Shown here piece after piece: positions 1-7,907 of a stretch of DNA of 64,000 nt. The notes beneath the pieces were generated by a model that was not told where the DNA came from, made no database searches, and saw nothing but the letters and a program-made list of their open reading frames with translations. Each line of letters opens with the position of its first letter. Within the stretch, counting starts at the first letter, position 1. This stretch comes from Planctomycetota bacterium (GTDB taxonomy: Bacteria; Planctomycetota; J058; JAJDCP01), in contig JAJDCP010000011.1 in assembly GCA_029260765.1 (NCBI GenBank), positions 230,346-294,345 of the forward strand. Reading direction: 5' to 3'. The position numbers were made by a program, and so were the translations under genes.

Positions 1-1
1 G

Positions 2-181
2 CGGGTGTTGAAGGGGTGGCTTTTCGGCCAGTCGATCGCCGACCTGGCCGGGCAGATGGGACGCAGCGCCAATGCGGTCAGCGGGCTGAAGTTCCAGGCT
101 CTGAAACAGCTGCGTGAGCGGTTCGAGGCGACCTCGTTTCTCGCCGACTGCGGAGCTTTTTTTGGATTGGAGGTACGGTGA
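2..181 (+). CDS. ECF-type RNA polymerase sigma factor, C-terminal part (partial)
   Basis: Only the last 59 residues are in the window; the gene begins upstream. The visible part has the layout of sigma-70 region 4: a helix-turn-helix (GQSIADLAGQMGRSANAVSG) that would contact the -35 element, then a basic helix with LKQLRERF. It ends at TGA 179-181. The next gene starts at GTG 178, so the two overlap by four bases and are probably translationally coupled, as is usual for ECF sigma factors and their partner proteins. Family assignment is reasonably firm from the helix-turn-helix and context; the subgroup cannot be told from this fragment. Confidence 0.75.
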   Translation, partial: RVLKGWLFGQSIADLAGQMGRSANAVSGLKFQALKQLRERFEATSFLADCGAFFGLEVR

Positions 182-744
182 AGCCCGAAGACTGGGAGGC
201 CGGACTCGAGCCCTGGCGGCCAGTCCACCGCCGCGGGTGCCCGCCCGGCGCGCAGCTGTGGCAAGTGCATGAAGGCGGCGCCCCTGAACGCATACATATG
301 CACGTCAAGGTCTGTCCCCTGTGCCAGGATGATCTGGCGGACGCAGGGGCGCTCACGCAACAGACCTGGTGGCAGGCAGCTCTGCGCTGGACCGGCGAGG
401 GGATCGCCGCTCTGCGCTCGAGCTTTGACGGCCTCGAGGCCGTCGGAACGCGCACACGGGGCGCCGGCGCTCCCGAGCTGCGCCTGCAAGCCAGACAGGA
501 CGACCTGGTCTGTGAGCTGCAGCTGCGAAGGAGCGGCGGCGAGCGCCGCCTGAGCTGCCAGGTCCGCAGAGCCGACCAGCGGCTACCGCACCGCCTCGAG
601 CTGGTCGAAAACGGTCAGTTGCTTGAAGCCCGCCAGGATCAACGCGGCCAGAGCGAGCTGCGGCGCCTGCAAGGGCCCGCTTGCGAGCTCTGGGTGCACA
701 CAGACAGCCACAGCTTCGCCTTCCGGTTGGAGCTGGAGGGCTGA
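178..744 (+). CDS. Small zinc-finger protein coupled to ECF sigma factor, possible anti-sigma factor
   Basis: 188 residues, GTG start overlapping the sigma stop codon. Near residue 40 lies HVKVCPLC, an H-x3-C-x2-C arrangement like the zinc-binding motif of ZAS-type anti-sigma factors. The rest is rich in Arg, Glu and Leu and looks like a beta-rich soluble domain (alternating Leu/Arg strands from about residue 90). No transmembrane helix is visible, so if it is an anti-sigma factor it is a cytoplasmic one. Position and motif suggest it binds the upstream sigma factor; the C-terminal 130 residues match nothing I recognise. It converges on the next gene, with a weak 5-bp stem at 755-772 but no T-run. 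Confidence 0.6.
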   Translation: MKPEDWEAGLEPWRPVHRRGCPPGAQLWQVHEGGAPERIHMHVKVCPLCQDDLADAGALTQQTWWQAALRWTGEGIAALRSSFDGLEAVGTRTRGAGAPELRLQARQDDLVCELQLRRSGGERRLSCQVRRADQRLPHRLELVENGQLLEARQDQRGQSELRRLQGPACELWVHTDSHSFAFRLELEG

Positions 745-799
745 CGGGACCGATCTGGGCGGAAGGACCCAGGCTCCACGAATACGCCTTTCAACCCCA

Positions 800-1498
800 T
801 CAAGAATCGCAGCCCACCGCCCCTTTCAGATAGATATCGTCCTCGACCTGACGCAGGATCTGCTCGATATCCTGCCCAAGCGGTGCCTCGTCGAGGCTGC
901 GCAGCAGGCGCGCCTGCTGTGCCAACTCGAGTTGGCTGGCTGCCGCATCCCTGCGGGCGATGAGCGCCAAGCGACGCTGCTCCCGCGCTGCATCGGCCTG
1001 GGCCGGTTTCTCTAACAGACGGCGAGCAAAATCGGCCTCCTCCAACAGCCGAGCCGGCTCCCAGTAACCGCTCAACATGTGCACGACGCGGCCTTCGGGA
1101 TCGCAGAAATAGAAGCGTAGATTGCCACCGCCCGCCCCCTCCCTGACAGCAGCCAGCTGCGCCTGAGGGTAGGAAATGCTGCCATCGACCGCACGGCTAT
1201 CATTGCAATACAGCGCCGGGAGCTGGTTGTGCCAGGCGAGCTCAAAGCCTTCTGCCAGTCGTTCGCGCACCTCAGGATCAGAGAGCGACACGGCCCTCAG
1301 CGCATAGGCTGCCAGTCACAAGCGCTTTTCCAGGTCTCCGAGCAACGACAACACCAACAGGGGCCGCTGCTGCGCCAACGCCCGCTCACGGCTGGCGGTG
1401 ATGTCGCGCTGCCACAGTCCGGTCTGCCAGGCCGTGTCAGACACGACTGCGGTGCAGCCCGTGAGGCCGATCAGACATGCCAGAAATGCGATCCGCAA
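800..1498 (-). CDS. Thioredoxin-like lipoprotein with in-frame TGA, probable selenoprotein (paralogue A)
   Basis: Read through TGA 1316-1318, the frame gives 232 residues with selenocysteine at 61. It starts at TTG 1498 behind GGGAGG. The N-terminus is a lipoprotein signal with lipobox LTGC. A thioredoxin-like beta strand follows (RPLLVLSLLGDLEKRL), then Sec-Leu-Ala-Ala, then LSDPEV. The Sec-to-DPE distance is 13 residues, the same as from the first Cys of CxxC to DPE in thioredoxin-like proteins of the KPVLL...CxxC...FxDPEV type. The second half has GGGNLRFYFCDPEGRVVH and a GYW turn. Read conventionally it would be two fragments, a 60-residue lipopeptide and a 163-residue headless domain. 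The paralogue just upstream has TGA at the same aligned position. Likely an exported redox protein; no sel genes are visible in the window. Confidence 0.62.
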
Positions 1499-1575
1499 GC
1501 CTCCGTCCCTCCCCTAGCCCGAGCACCAGGCTCGGGCAGATCGACTTGAACCCCGCCGGGGTTCGCCCACTAGCC

Positions 1576-2496
1576 TCATATGATCGCGCCGCGCCTCGCG
1601 TTCTCTTCGATCAAGGCTCGGACCTCGGCAGCGACCTCTCCGCCATTGCGGCCTGATTGCTGTTCGTAGTTGTCGCGCAGCAGCTCGATGGCGGCGATGC
1701 TCCGTCGAACCTCAGACTCGCGCACGGGCTTGTGCATCTCGGCGGGATGCCGGGCCTGCAGCTCTGCCGCGGCAGTCTCGAGGCGCTCGACCTCGGCGGC
1801 GCGCAGCTCTGCGCACTCTGCCTCCGTGCCCGCGGACACATACAAAGCACCCTGTTGCAGTTCGCGCAGGTAGAGCTCGGGGCCCCAATAACCCTGCGTG
1901 TTGTGTACGATACGCCCATCGGGTCCGCAGAAGTAGCTGCGGATGTTTCCGCCTCCTCCACCCTCGGGATAGGCGGCCATCTCGGCTGGGCTGTATGCGG
2001 CCTGGGGCTGATCTTGCGGAGCCAGCCCCTGATAGATCTCAGGGCTATGGTTGAGCCATACGGGCACGAAGTTCTCGTTCAGGAAGTCGACAATCTCGGG
2101 GTCGGCGAACGTCACGGTCCGCATCAGGTGGCCACCCAGTCACAAGTAGCCATCCAGAGCGCCGGCAGCGCTCAAGACCAGCACGGGCTTGCCGAGCTTG
2201 GCAGCCTCCCGCAGCGCTGCATCGAGGTCCGTGCGCCAACGCGCACGTCCGATCAACTTGAGAAGCTCGCGCAGCTGCGTGCGCACATCCGGATCGAGCT
2301 CACCGTTCAACGCCTGCTCGATCATGGGGCGGTAGCTCGCCTGGAGTCCGGCCAGCTCAGAGCGGGCGGCCTCGCGCGTCACGCTGTCCCGGCTTCGCAA
2401 GCGCCGGATCGCCAGACGCACGTTCTCTTCACCCGGCTCATCAGCGGCCAGGCTGGCCAACAAGCAACCACATAGGAACAGACTCAGGGTTCTCAC
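1576..2496 (-). CDS. Secreted thioredoxin-like protein with in-frame TGA, probable selenoprotein (paralogue B)
   Basis: Read through TGA 2140-2142, the frame gives 306 residues with selenocysteine at 119. GTG start 2496 follows AGGAGG by five bases. A signal peptide ends near residue 18. Residues 25-95 are a helical, HEAT-like segment with RDSVTREAARSEL. The thioredoxin-like domain then runs GKPVLVLSAAGALDGYL, Sec, LGGHL, then FADPEIVDFLNENFVPVW. U-x-x-G takes the place of C-x-x-C, with the first Cys position holding Sec. A second conserved block, GGGNIRSYFCGPDGRIVH, is shared with paralogue A, 77 bp downstream. Neighbouring genes use TGA as an ordinary stop, so this is not global reassignment. 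Alternatives are a nonsense mutation or two short genes, but the matching position in both paralogues argues against both. Confidence 0.64.
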
Positions 2497-2588
2497 TGCG
2501 ACCTCCTGCTTGGAACGCTATGCTTGAGACACGCAACAACGCATGGATGTTCCGAGAATCGCAGACTTTTCTCAAGCTGGTGCGAGCA

Positions 2589-4361
2589 TCAGTGGGCGGC
2601 GACCGGCTTCAGATCTTCTTCGGCTTCGAGGTATTCGTTGTAGTCCGGGGTCTCGTTGCTCTCGATCACTTCCCAGGCATGGTGCGCGTCGGGGGCCCGC
2701 AGCAGGCCCTCCTTCAAGATGACATCCGACAGCATCGCCGCCAAGCGCGCCATCACCTGCAGATAATTTCCCTGTTCGGGGGGCGTGGTGATCACCATCA
2801 CCAGCCGAACCGGCTCGCCATCGATGGCTCCGAGGTCGAGGGCGTCCTGCAGGACAACAAGCACTCCCTGTATCCGCTCCCCCTGTGCCAGGCGCGCAGG
2901 CAGGATCGCGACCCCTGAGCCGATCGCCGCGGTACGGGTCTCGAGCCGCTGAGTCAATTGCTCGCGGATGACTTCGCGCTGGTTGCGGTCGGGATGGGGA
3001 TGGACCCGGGCAAAGAACGCGACCAACCTCTCGATCAACTGCGCCGGACCGGCCACCTTCAAACCGGTCAGAATGAACTCTTCTTCGATGAACTCGATCA
3101 AGCGCAGCCGATCTCTACCCACCTCTTTCGAGCGCTTCAGCGCCAGGCGGGTGAAGAAGGGCCCGATGATCTCGTTGATGGTGACCGCTGCGAGCACCAC
3201 AGTAGCGATCGAATCGGACACCTCTTTGGGAATGCGCGCATCGCCATGAAGCAGAACCACCAGGCCGATCGCCACACCTGCCTGAGGGACCAGTCCGAGC
3301 GGGAGATTCCGCCAGACCCTCGGCGAGGTGCCGGAGAGCCAGCCACCGAAGCCGGCCCCGAGTCCCTTGCCCAGAAAACGCGCGATCACATACACCAGGC
3401 AGATCAAGCCGGCGCTCGCCAGCGTATCCAGGTGCAGTGATACTCCGGCGAGCGTAAAGAAACATGTGTAGAGCAGCATCTCCAGAGGCTCGACAGAGGC
3501 GAGGTGCTCTTCTCCCAACTCGCTGGAATTGCCGAGATAGACCCCCAGAAACAGACATGCGAGCAGCGGGCTGAGGCCTGCCGAAGCGGCCACTCCGCAG
3601 GCGAGCAGGACGGTGACGACCATCACACTGAAATTGTGCGAGCTCGGCAGCCGCACCAGGTGCAGTGTGGCGACCCCGAGCAGAAGCCCCAACAGCAGTG
3701 AGCCCCCCAGCTGGATGCCGGTCGCCTGCAGAGCCGGTAGGAAGGCGAAGCCGCTCTCCGGGTGCTCAAAGAAGTTCGCATCGACGATCTCAGCGAAGGC
3801 GAACAGCATGATGCAGAGGATGTTGTCGAGCGCGACCACAGCCAACAGGGTCTTGACGAAAGTCCCCTTCGCCCTGGTCTCACGCACCAGCGCGACAGTC
3901 GTGCCTGGAGCCGTGGCGCAGGCGACCGTACCCAACAGGATCGCGGTCGACATCGGCTGACCGCAAAGCCAAGCGCCCAACGTCACGAACACGAGTGCGC
4001 CGCAGACTTCGAGCAGGCTGACCAAGACGATGCGTCGCAAGGCATTGTGGATGCGCCGGTAGGAGAGATGCCCCCCGATCGCCACCGCGATCAGTCCCAT
4101 CGCGAAGGTCGACACGGGCAACAGCACGCGCGAGGCGTCTGCGTGTCCGAACACATCCAGAGCAGCCGGACCGATCATGATGCCGGCCAGGATGTTGCCC
4201 GTGATGCTGGGAACCTTGATGCGGCGCGCGAGCCACCCGCCGATCGTTCCGGCTACGAGAATGACGCCCAGAACCAGCAACGAGTCGAGGGCATCCGCCC
4301 CCGGAACAGAACCCGGGCCGGCTGTTGACGCCAGCACGCCCACGATCGCATGGTCAAGCAA
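2589..4361 (-). CDS. CPA2-family cation:proton antiporter with degenerate C-terminal EIIA-like domain
   Basis: 590 residues. Residues 25-400 form about 12 hydrophobic helices of the Na+/H+ or K+/H+ exchanger type, with conserved stretches VPSITGNILAGIMIGP and FFTLAGVSLHLD, so it should move protons against Na+ or K+ across the inner membrane. From about residue 420 a PTS EIIA(Ntr)-like domain follows. Its phosphorylation loop reads IGSGVAILPARL where active domains have a His (AIPHA/GKL), so the phosphoacceptor appears lost and the domain may be a regulatory relic. TTG 4361 overlaps the end of the upstream gene by eight bases, suggesting coupled translation; a later start is possible. The ion specificity is unknown. 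Confidence 0.82.
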   Translation of the reverse strand: MLDHAIVGVLASTAGPGSVPGADALDSLLVLGVILVAGTIGGWLARRIKVPSITGNILAGIMIGPAALDVFGHADASRVLLPVSTFAMGLIAVAIGGHLSYRRIHNALRRIVLVSLLEVCGALVFVTLGAWLCGQPMSTAILLGTVACATAPGTTVALVRETRAKGTFVKTLLAVVALDNILCIMLFAFAEIVDANFFEHPESGFAFLPALQATGIQLGGSLLLGLLLGVATLHLVRLPSSHNFSVMVVTVLLACGVAASAGLSPLLACLFLGVYLGNSSELGEEHLASVEPLEMLLYTCFFTLAGVSLHLDTLASAGLICLVYVIARFLGKGLGAGFGGWLSGTSPRVWRNLPLGLVPQAGVAIGLVVLLHGDARIPKEVSDSIATVVLAAVTINEIIGPFFTRLALKRSKEVGRDRLRLIEFIEEEFILTGLKVAGPAQLIERLVAFFARVHPHPDRNQREVIREQLTQRLETRTAAIGSGVAILPARLAQGERIQGVLVVLQDALDLGAIDGEPVRLVMVITTPPEQGNYLQVMARLAAMLSDVILKEGLLRAPDAHHAWEVIESNETPDYNEYLEAEEDLKPVAAH

Positions 4362-6324
4362 CAGGAAGTTGTTCCAACGCCACTGGCACTGTGCTCAGTC
4401 CCGTGCGTATACGCTGCAACAGACTCGGGAGAGCGTGGAAGCTCGGAGAGTCTGCCATCCCCTCGTATTCACCGGGAACATAGGTGCGCTCCCAGCTTCC
4501 GCCGCCACTGCCGAAGTTGCCACTGACCCGATAGACAGGCACATCGAGGCTCTGGAAGGGGAAACTCTGCCCGGACAGCTGCGCTTTCTGCAAGACCGCA
4601 CGGGTCTCTTGCAGAACCTGCTCAAGCCGACCCGAAGCCTGCTGGCTGCTCGCATGGACGCTCTCCAGCGCCTGAGCGCGGTACTGAAGGCTGCGCTCGA
4701 GCATCCCCTGAGGAGGCTCGAGCGGTGCCGGAATCACGATCTCCCTGCGCATCTGCAGCAGCTCTGAAGCCTGTTTTTTCAACGCCTCGACGGGTTTCTC
4801 CAGCTGCGCAACCGCGGCCTCGCACGCCTTGGCTGCGCTCTCCAGCTCTGCCTCAAGCGCGGTCTGGGCTGCCTTCTCCGCCGCGGCACGTTGCAGCTCG
4901 GCCGCGGCCAGCCCCTTTTCCGCTTCCTTCAGCGCGGCCCCGGTCTGTTCTTCTGTCTGCTTGGCCACCTCGAGGCCGGTCAACTCCGACTGCAGAGCCT
5001 CGATCTCGCCCTGCAGTGCCGCCATTTTGGACAGATTGTCTGGAGCGCCCGCTTCAGCCTCTGCAGGCGCCGGCTGCGCCTTCAGTTGCTCGAGCTGCTT
5101 CTGTTTGGCCTGCTGTTGCTCCTGCTTCGCCTTGAGCGCAGAGGCCGCCTGCTTCGCTTCGTTGTGGGCCTTGCGGGCCGCTTCTGCCGGAGCCTTGCCC
5201 CCACTGCTGGTGAAGATTTCGAGGGCTTTCTTCTTCGCCTCTTCCGCCTTGCCACGCGCAGCCTCTTCGGCCTTGCTGCGCTCGGTTTTGAGCTGGGTGG
5301 TCTGGGGAGCGATCTCAGCTTGCAGGGAGCCGCAGGCCCCGTTGAGCGCCACATCCCATGCGGGCTTGCTCAGCTCCGGGACTTTCGGCAACGCTCCCGC
5401 CGAAGGCAGGTACGGCTTGCCAAGGTTCTGCAGATGTCCCTTCAAGCTGGTCCCCACGGCCTGCACTTCTGCTTCGAAGCGCTTGCCCAGTGCATCGAGG
5501 CGCTTCTGGGTTTGCTCTTGCTGAGCGGCGAAGCCCGACAGCGTGCCGAGGGCCTCCGGCAACTGGGTGTCGCCCCCTTGTCCCAGGGCCGCACGTTCGG
5601 CCAGGGTCGCGATCTCCGCCAGCAGACCCTCTTCGGCGATGAAGGCATTGGCCACCGCGCGGACCTCGACCGCTTCGAGCTGCTTCTTCTGCACTGCTAC
5701 CGCCCGCACCACCGCGATCTCCGGATCGCCTTCGGACGGCGGTTGGAAGGGTTCAGACGGCAACCCGTCTGGAAGCTCGAATACGGAAACCTTCGAATGG
5801 TTGTGTTCCGAGCACGACAGAGCATCCGCCAGACCACGGCCGCTGGTGCCGATGTTGTGCACAAAGAAACGCCAACTGCCTCGCTCGACCTTCTCGATCG
5901 CCGGCGCCCCGATCTGCAGGCCGAAGTAGATGCCTGCAGCACCGAACGCAAGACTGATCAAGCCCAGGAGCAATCCGGTCACCAGGGACACATAGGGGCC
6001 TCGTGCGGTCGAGGAAGCCGACGAGACTGTCCCGGTATCGGAGACCGCGGCCACACTGGTATCCGCGGGGGCCGGGAGGCCCCCCAACGCGGTAGAGTCG
6101 GCGCCCGCGGGAGCCGGCTGGGCTGCTGCGGCACCTGCACCACTGATGCCGAGGATCAGGAAGATCAGGCCGATCGCAATCAGCGCCGCCCCCCCTCCGA
6201 TGCGCAACATACGGCGGAAACTAGCCTCTCGATGCGCCTCACCCAGGGCACAAGACGTCAGCGCCCGCTTCTCATCTCCGGCGTCGAGGTTGGACGCCAT
6301 GGTCGGAATCCTGGCAGCATTCAT
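4354..6324 (-). CDS. Two-helix membrane protein with long coiled coil, unknown function
   Basis: 656 residues. Two hydrophobic helices lie near residues 42-66 (ALIAIGLIFLILGISGAG) and 112-138 (LLLGLISLAFGAAGIYFGLQ), separated by a Ser/Thr/Ala/Pro loop. The remaining 500 residues are mostly helical. From about 330 to 530 a long Ala/Glu/Lys/Gln-rich coiled coil contains repeated KAEEA and EQQQAKQKQLEQL heptads, and the C-terminus (about 575-656) is globular with a Gly/Ser patch. The start ATG overlaps the bactofilin stop (ATGA), and its own stop overlaps the antiporter start, so the three genes form one translationally coupled unit. It could scaffold or anchor the bactofilin-like protein at the membrane; that role is an inference from context. 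Confidence 0.75.
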   Translation of the reverse strand: MNAARIPTMASNLDAGDEKRALTSCALGEAHREASFRRMLRIGGGAALIAIGLIFLILGISGAGAAAAQPAPAGADSTALGGLPAPADTSVAAVSDTGTVSSASSTARGPYVSLVTGLLLGLISLAFGAAGIYFGLQIGAPAIEKVERGSWRFFVHNIGTSGRGLADALSCSEHNHSKVSVFELPDGLPSEPFQPPSEGDPEIAVVRAVAVQKKQLEAVEVRAVANAFIAEEGLLAEIATLAERAALGQGGDTQLPEALGTLSGFAAQQEQTQKRLDALGKRFEAEVQAVGTSLKGHLQNLGKPYLPSAGALPKVPELSKPAWDVALNGACGSLQAEIAPQTTQLKTERSKAEEAARGKAEEAKKKALEIFTSSGGKAPAEAARKAHNEAKQAASALKAKQEQQQAKQKQLEQLKAQPAPAEAEAGAPDNLSKMAALQGEIEALQSELTGLEVAKQTEEQTGAALKEAEKGLAAAELQRAAAEKAAQTALEAELESAAKACEAAVAQLEKPVEALKKQASELLQMRREIVIPAPLEPPQGMLERSLQYRAQALESVHASSQQASGRLEQVLQETRAVLQKAQLSGQSFPFQSLDVPVYRVSGNFGSGGGSWERTYVPGEYEGMADSPSFHALPSLLQRIRTGLSTVPVALEQLPVA

Positions 6325-7724
6325 GCGTCGGCGCTCTCCTGCGGAGTGGCTGGCTTCTCGTCAAGGGGGGCCGCGCTCTGCGCGGTTGCGTCTTCAGGCC
6401 CGGCCGCTTCGGCAGCCGCGCGCTTCAGCTGGGGAAGGCGCAAGGCCTCAACCCCAGCGCTGCGGTAGGCGCGGTACAACTCTCCGCTCAGTGCGCGCGT
6501 GTGCAGCCGGCCCGCGGCCTCGCCCTCGAGCACAACCTCACCGTCGGCGCGCACCCGAAGCTCCACCTCCTGGCCCAGGATCCCCTGGCCCGCGTAGCAA
6601 CTCTCCACCGAAACATCGGCGGGCAGCGAGACGGTCGCTGCGCTGACAATCTCGCGGACTGCCGCCCCACTGTGCACGGTCACATTGTCCGAGGCCTGGA
6701 GAATCGAACCGATCTCGACGTCCGCATGAACCTCTACTGTCCCTTCGGTCAGCAAGGTACCCAGCTCACATTCCCGCTCGACGACCACGGAGCCGCGCGC
6801 TGACAGCACGTCGATGCGGCTGCCCTGAGGGATGCGCAACGGCTCTTTGCCGCTCAGCTTCACCGAACCGAGGAACAGGCTGGATGTGCTTTCGAGCTGC
6901 GCTGCCTCGACAACACCGACCTGCACATCGGCTTCGAGCTTCAGCACGCCCTCGGTCTTGACAAAGCCGAGCTTGCAGCCACGCCCCAACTGGACTCTCG
7001 CGGCCTGCACTCCACCGAGCCGTGACCCGGGCGGGATCTGCACCGCGCCGTCACAAACCAACACACCGCTGACCTGGAGCGCCCCGTCGAGTTGCACGCT
7101 GCCCGCGTGGACATCACCATGAACCTCGGCGCCCCGTGCCAGTTCGACGCTGCGAGCCAGCAACGGACCACTGCGTCCATTGCTGCGAATGCTGCCCGCG
7201 ACCACGCTGCCCTCGACGCTGGCGTTTTGCACCTCGGCTCGTTCGAGTGCCAACACGCTGCCGACGACCGCTGCGTTGGGGTAGACATGCACCTGGCGGG
7301 CGCACACGTCGCCCTGGACCCGGGCGCCACTCTCGATGCGCAGCCCGACTTGCTCGAACTGGTCTGCCCGCCGGGGCAGGCAGCTGTCGACAGCGCCCTC
7401 CACAGCCTGCCAGCGCAGCGGAAGCGCTTTGGCATCCGCCCGACGGCGGCTGGTGTCCGGCGCCGGCTTCGCTTTCGCCGGGCGGGGGCTCGACGAGGCA
7501 TCCGCTGCTTTGCGCCCCGGAGCCCGCGGCTTCGCCCCCGCTCCCTCGGCAGGCAGCTTCGCGGCGGCTGGTTGCGGCTGAGCGGGGCGTTCTTTTGCTG
7601 CGGGCGTCGGCGGCGGACCCGCACGCCCGGCACCCGCGCCGCCGGCCGCCCGACCAGGCTCGGTCGGGCCGTCGCCCGCGGACTTGGAGCCACGCTGGGG
7701 GGAGTTGTCGCTAGCGCTGGCCAT
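6321..7724 (-). CDS. Bactofilin-like (polymer-forming cytoskeletal) long beta-solenoid protein
   Basis: 467 residues. Residues 1-90 are a disordered Pro/Ala/Lys/Arg-rich tail. From about 105 to 425 it consists of short repeats of the kind seen in bactofilins, such as GARVQGDVCARQVHV, GAEVHGDVHAGSVQL and HADVEIGSILQASDNVTV, predicted to stack as a right-handed beta-solenoid. A typical bactofilin has about 100-150 residues of this repeat; here the solenoid is roughly three times longer. Bactofilins polymerise without nucleotide and act as scaffolds under the membrane. This is the first gene of the coupled unit with the coiled-coil protein and the antiporter, and a promoter-like sequence sits 88 bp upstream. 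Confidence 0.75.
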   Translation of the reverse strand: MASASDNSPQRGSKSAGDGPTEPGRAAGGAGAGRAGPPPTPAAKERPAQPQPAAAKLPAEGAGAKPRAPGRKAADASSSPRPAKAKPAPDTSRRRADAKALPLRWQAVEGAVDSCLPRRADQFEQVGLRIESGARVQGDVCARQVHVYPNAAVVGSVLALERAEVQNASVEGSVVAGSIRSNGRSGPLLARSVELARGAEVHGDVHAGSVQLDGALQVSGVLVCDGAVQIPPGSRLGGVQAARVQLGRGCKLGFVKTEGVLKLEADVQVGVVEAAQLESTSSLFLGSVKLSGKEPLRIPQGSRIDVLSARGSVVVERECELGTLLTEGTVEVHADVEIGSILQASDNVTVHSGAAVREIVSAATVSLPADVSVESCYAGQGILGQEVELRVRADGEVVLEGEAAGRLHTRALSGELYRAYRSAGVEALRLPQLKRAAAEAAGPEDATAQSAAPLDEKPATPQESADA

Positions 7725-7811
7725 GCACAGGCCCCTTCACAAACTGGGCGCAAGGCAGCACCTGCAGTGCGGCGTCTCGCGCGGGATCTCGGAGGTTTGT
7801 ACGACCTCGCT

Positions 7812-7840
7812 ATCTTAGAGTTTGGTCGGCAATCGTGCAA
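7812..7840 (-). promoter_or_regulatory. Putative sigma-70 type promoter of the bactofilin unit
   Basis: On the minus strand TTGCAC (7840-7835) and TAAGAT (7817-7812) are separated by 17 bp. It points at the bactofilin-like gene starting at 7724 and predicts a leader of about 80 nt. Confidence 0.5.
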
Positions 7841-7907
7841 ACGCTTGTGCCGGTCTCACGCTGATTGCCGCGACAGCCGTTAATGATGGCAACAGGGAGG
7901 TCCCTGC

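Noticed and set aside
800..2496. Reading the two TGA-interrupted genes as four separate short genes or as pseudogenes
   Set aside because: The TGA falls at the same aligned codon in both paralogues, frames continue without other lesions, and conserved blocks exist on both sides.
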